Origin: a bacterium
Lineage (GTDB): Bacteria; Desulfobacterota; Anaeroferrophillalia; Anaeroferrophillales; Tharpellaceae
NCBI GenBank assembly: GCA_029935295.1
Contig: JAOZKP010000037.1
Location: 1-15,217, forward strand
Length of the DNA stretch: 15,217 nt
Direction: 5' to 3'
A program made the translations under genes and the position numbers. The first letter of the stretch is position 1. Each line of letters opens with the position of its first letter. Positions 13,209 to 15,217 of the stretch are shown one piece after another. A model generated the notes under the pieces. The model was not told the DNA's origin. It made no database searches and saw nothing but the letters and a program-made list of their open reading frames with translations.

Positions 13209-14324
13209 ATGAAGCCGGAGCTTAAAAATCTGGTTGAATCTTATCTGAAACAGATTGAGGACGAAAGAAATTCTGATAACCGACCTCAGAATTTATTGGA
13301 TAAATTTCAAATTACACCTCTAAGCCCGGACGGCTCTGACCGGCTCTATTATCGGGTTACCGCTCCCGGGATTAAGTCCTTCATCGCAACCGACGCTTCA
13401 GGCTGTGCTGAAAAGGATAAAAACAGCAGCCTCAGCCAAAACAACTCTTTCCGACGAATTCAACAACACCTTAAAAAATTAAATTTTCCGGTTCCCGACT
13501 ACCTTACGAATGAATCTGCAGGTGATGATCTCTATCTCCTGGATGATTTAGGTGACACAACCCTGCACAATTTTGTCAAAGTTCACGGCTGGAGCAGCAA
13601 CACCATTGCCCGCTATCAGGAAGCCTTAAAATTACTGCTGCGGCTGCAGATTGATGCGGCCGCAACTTTCAACCCGAACTGGGCTTATGCCGGCGGTTTC
13701 TACAATTATGAATTGATCGTTACCCGCGAGCTCAACTACTTTCTCGAAGAATTTGTCATCAACTTCTGCCGGATTGAAATCACTACCGCCGTAAGAACTG
13801 AGCTGAAAACGGAATTCAAACTCCTTGCCGACACGGCCATGCTTGCCCCGACAAATTTTTTCCTCTATCGTGATTTTCAGTCCAAAAACCTGATGCTGTT
13901 TCAGGATAAAATTTTCCTGGTCGACTTCCAGGGCGCCCGGTTAGGTCCCATTTACTACGATCTTGCGGCCCTGATCAACGACCCTTACACTGAAATTCCG
14001 TTTCCTTTGCGGCAAGATCTGCAAGCGTTCTATTACGACCAACTAAAAATTGCGAACTCAACCGACACTACCACCGACCCGGCGGCCTTCGCTCACAACT
14101 TCGCCCTCTTCTCTCTGATCCGCACCCTCCAGACCCTGGGGGCCTTTGGCTACCTGACCCGCTGCGGCAAGAATCATTTTGCCCAATACATCCGGCCCGC
14201 GCTGACAAATCTCACCTACTACCTCGAGGAGTTGCAAAAACATAACGCCGACTGCGAACTTAAAACCCTAAATCTGGTCAATAAAAGAATCGACCTCTGG
14301 CAAAAGGAATCATGCAGACTCTAA
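13209..14324 (+). CDS. APH-fold small-molecule kinase (AmgK-like phosphotransferase)
   Basis: This 371-residue protein belongs to the aminoglycoside phosphotransferase/choline kinase fold. The catalytic loop is YRDFQSKNLML (220-230, Asp222 and Asn227), the metal-binding motif is VDFQGARLGP (238-247, Asp239), and YYDLAALINDPY follows. LLDDLGDTTL (110-119) is the hinge region. The DFQ and LGPxxYDL wording resembles AmgK, the anomeric N-acetylmuramate/N-acetylglucosamine kinase of cell-wall recycling, but no murU-like nucleotidyltransferase is next to it. The substrate is therefore open; a nucleoside or sugar linked to the adjacent cobT is an alternative. No good Shine-Dalgarno precedes ATG 13209, and no other start fits after the cobT stop, which is in the same frame. 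It overlaps the next gene by 13 bases. Confidence 0.82.
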   Translation: MKPELKNLVESYLKQIEDERNSDNRPQNLLDKFQITPLSPDGSDRLYYRVTAPGIKSFIATDASGCAEKDKNSSLSQNNSFRRIQQHLKKLNFPVPDYLTNESAGDDLYLLDDLGDTTLHNFVKVHGWSSNTIARYQEALKLLLRLQIDAAATFNPNWAYAGGFYNYELIVTRELNYFLEEFVINFCRIEITTAVRTELKTEFKLLADTAMLAPTNFFLYRDFQSKNLMLFQDKIFLVDFQGARLGPIYYDLAALINDPYTEIPFPLRQDLQAFYYDQLKIANSTDTTTDPAAFAHNFALFSLIRTLQTLGAFGYLTRCGKNHFAQYIRPALTNLTYYLEELQKHNADCELKTLNLVNKRIDLWQKESCRL

Positions 14325-15211
14325 TCATCGAAATCGACCCTGAACTCTGCAACGGCTGCCAGGTCTGTGTCAAGATCTGCCCGGCCCGGGCCTTTACCCT
14401 GATTGACAAAACCGCAGTTCTGACCGGAGAGTGCACGTTCGCCTGTGATCACTGTGCCGCCGCCTGCCCGCAAGCGGCCATCAAAACCAGCTCTCCGGAT
14501 TTTGCCCCCTGCCACCTGACTACTGTCACCGACTCCACTGAACTTACTGCGACACCAACTAAACCCGGAGAACTTGTCGCCCTGATGCTCGCCCGGCGCT
14601 CCTGCCGGCTCTATACCAACCGGGAAATAAGCCGGGACATACTCACAGACCTGGTTAATATTGCCATAACCGCACCTTCGGGCACCAACAGCCAGCAATG
14701 GACTTTCTCAATCATCGATAAACGTTCCCGGGTCACCGCATTTGGAACTGAAATTGCGGGCTACTATAGAAGATTAAACCGCCTGGCCAAAAAGAGATGG
14801 CTCCGCCAAATATTAAAATTCTGCGGCAAGCCGGAACTCGATCACTACTATCATGAATATTATGATTCAATTAATGAAGGACTTGATTTATGGTATGAAA
14901 AGAATGAGGACCGCCTATTCCACGGAGCCCCGGCGCTGATCTTCATCGGCGCCCGGCCCGGCGCCAGCTGCCCCGGTGAAGATGCACTGCTGGCAACCCA
15001 GAATATCCTGCTCGCCGCCGAGAGTATGGGCTTAGGCACCTGCCTGATCGGCTTTGCCGTCGAAGCTCTGCGCCGCGACGCAAAGATTCAAAAAACTCTG
15101 AATATCCCCGCTCCAGAAAAAATCTACTCCGTCATCGCCTTAGGCCACCCCGCCCTAACCTTCCAGCGCCCGGCCCAGCGCCGTAAAATCTCCATAAACT
15201 GGATAGATTAA
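14312..15211 (+). CDS. Ferredoxin-nitroreductase fusion protein
   Basis: Residues 1-60 are a bacterial-type 2[4Fe-4S] ferredoxin domain: C13-xx-C16-xx-C19-xxx-C23-P, and C41-xxx-C45-xx-C48-xxx-C52-P. The second set has CxxxC where CxxC is usual. Residues about 88-299 are an FMN-dependent nitroreductase domain, with RRSCR (95-99) and APSGTNSQQW (121-130) contacting FMN in the family. Such fusions are common in anaerobes and presumably reduce nitro groups, flavins or other small acceptors with electrons passed through the FeS domain; the physiological substrate is unknown. The start ATG 14312 lies within the kinase gene, with AGGA (14305-14308) close upstream, and no later Met would keep the FeS domain. 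Proximity to cobT raises but does not support a BluB-like role, because BluB is an oxygen-dependent stand-alone enzyme. Confidence 0.92.
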   Translation: MQTLIIEIDPELCNGCQVCVKICPARAFTLIDKTAVLTGECTFACDHCAAACPQAAIKTSSPDFAPCHLTTVTDSTELTATPTKPGELVALMLARRSCRLYTNREISRDILTDLVNIAITAPSGTNSQQWTFSIIDKRSRVTAFGTEIAGYYRRLNRLAKKRWLRQILKFCGKPELDHYYHEYYDSINEGLDLWYEKNEDRLFHGAPALIFIGARPGASCPGEDALLATQNILLAAESMGLGTCLIGFAVEALRRDAKIQKTLNIPAPEKIYSVIALGHPALTFQRPAQRRKISINWID

Positions 15212-15217
15212 TTCATA

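Noticed and set aside
14312..15211. Possible BluB (dimethylbenzimidazole synthase) near cobT
   Set aside because: The fused 2[4Fe-4S] domain is unlike BluB, which needs oxygen and stands alone; the gene looks like a general ferredoxin-nitroreductase.

Overview
The window reads as a chromosomal stretch of a Gram-negative, probably anaerobic bacterium. Two lipoprotein signal sequences and an RlpA-SPOR protein point to an outer membrane. The corrinoid assembly genes, the UPF0284-type CobT and the ferredoxin-nitroreductase fusion suggest an anaerobe, and I would guess Desulfobacterota (former Deltaproteobacteria). That placement is inference from gene content; there is no rRNA or other marker here.

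Left part (1-2604): the 3' end of a transglutaminase-like gene; a lone crotonase-family gene closed by a strong, possibly bidirectional terminator; copy 1 of a short inverted-repeat element; and, convergent on the minus strand, a thioredoxin-fold lipoprotein. The 411-bp gap that follows carries a promoter-like sequence overlapped by a Fur-box-like dyad.

Middle (2605-8833): a 1346-residue secreted protein of unknown function, coupled by an ATGA overlap to a ketosynthase with a complete Cys-His-His triad. That gene is in turn coupled by a TTGA overlap to a shorter ketosynthase-like protein in which Gln replaces the active-site Cys, as in chain-length factors. No acyl carrier protein, ketoreductase or dehydratase is present, so any lipid or polyene pathway is incomplete here.

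Right part (8834-15217): copy 2 of the repeat element lies directly in front of cobU. cobU, cobS, a cobC-like phosphatase and rlpA form a tight operon. After a gap holding a compound hairpin repeat comes a second operon: cobT (UPF0284 type), an APH-fold small-molecule kinase and a ferredoxin-nitroreductase fusion. CobU, CobS, CobC and CobT together supply the core of nucleotide-loop assembly: activation of cobinamide, activation of the lower ligand base, joining, and 5'-phosphate removal. No corrin-ring genes and no recognisable cobalamin riboswitch are visible, which fits salvage or a pathway completed elsewhere in the genome.

The least explained item is the giant secreted protein. Its C-terminal third contains a pattern resembling a polymerase-beta-type nucleotidyltransferase. 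The two nearly identical MITE-like elements are the clearest mobile signal.
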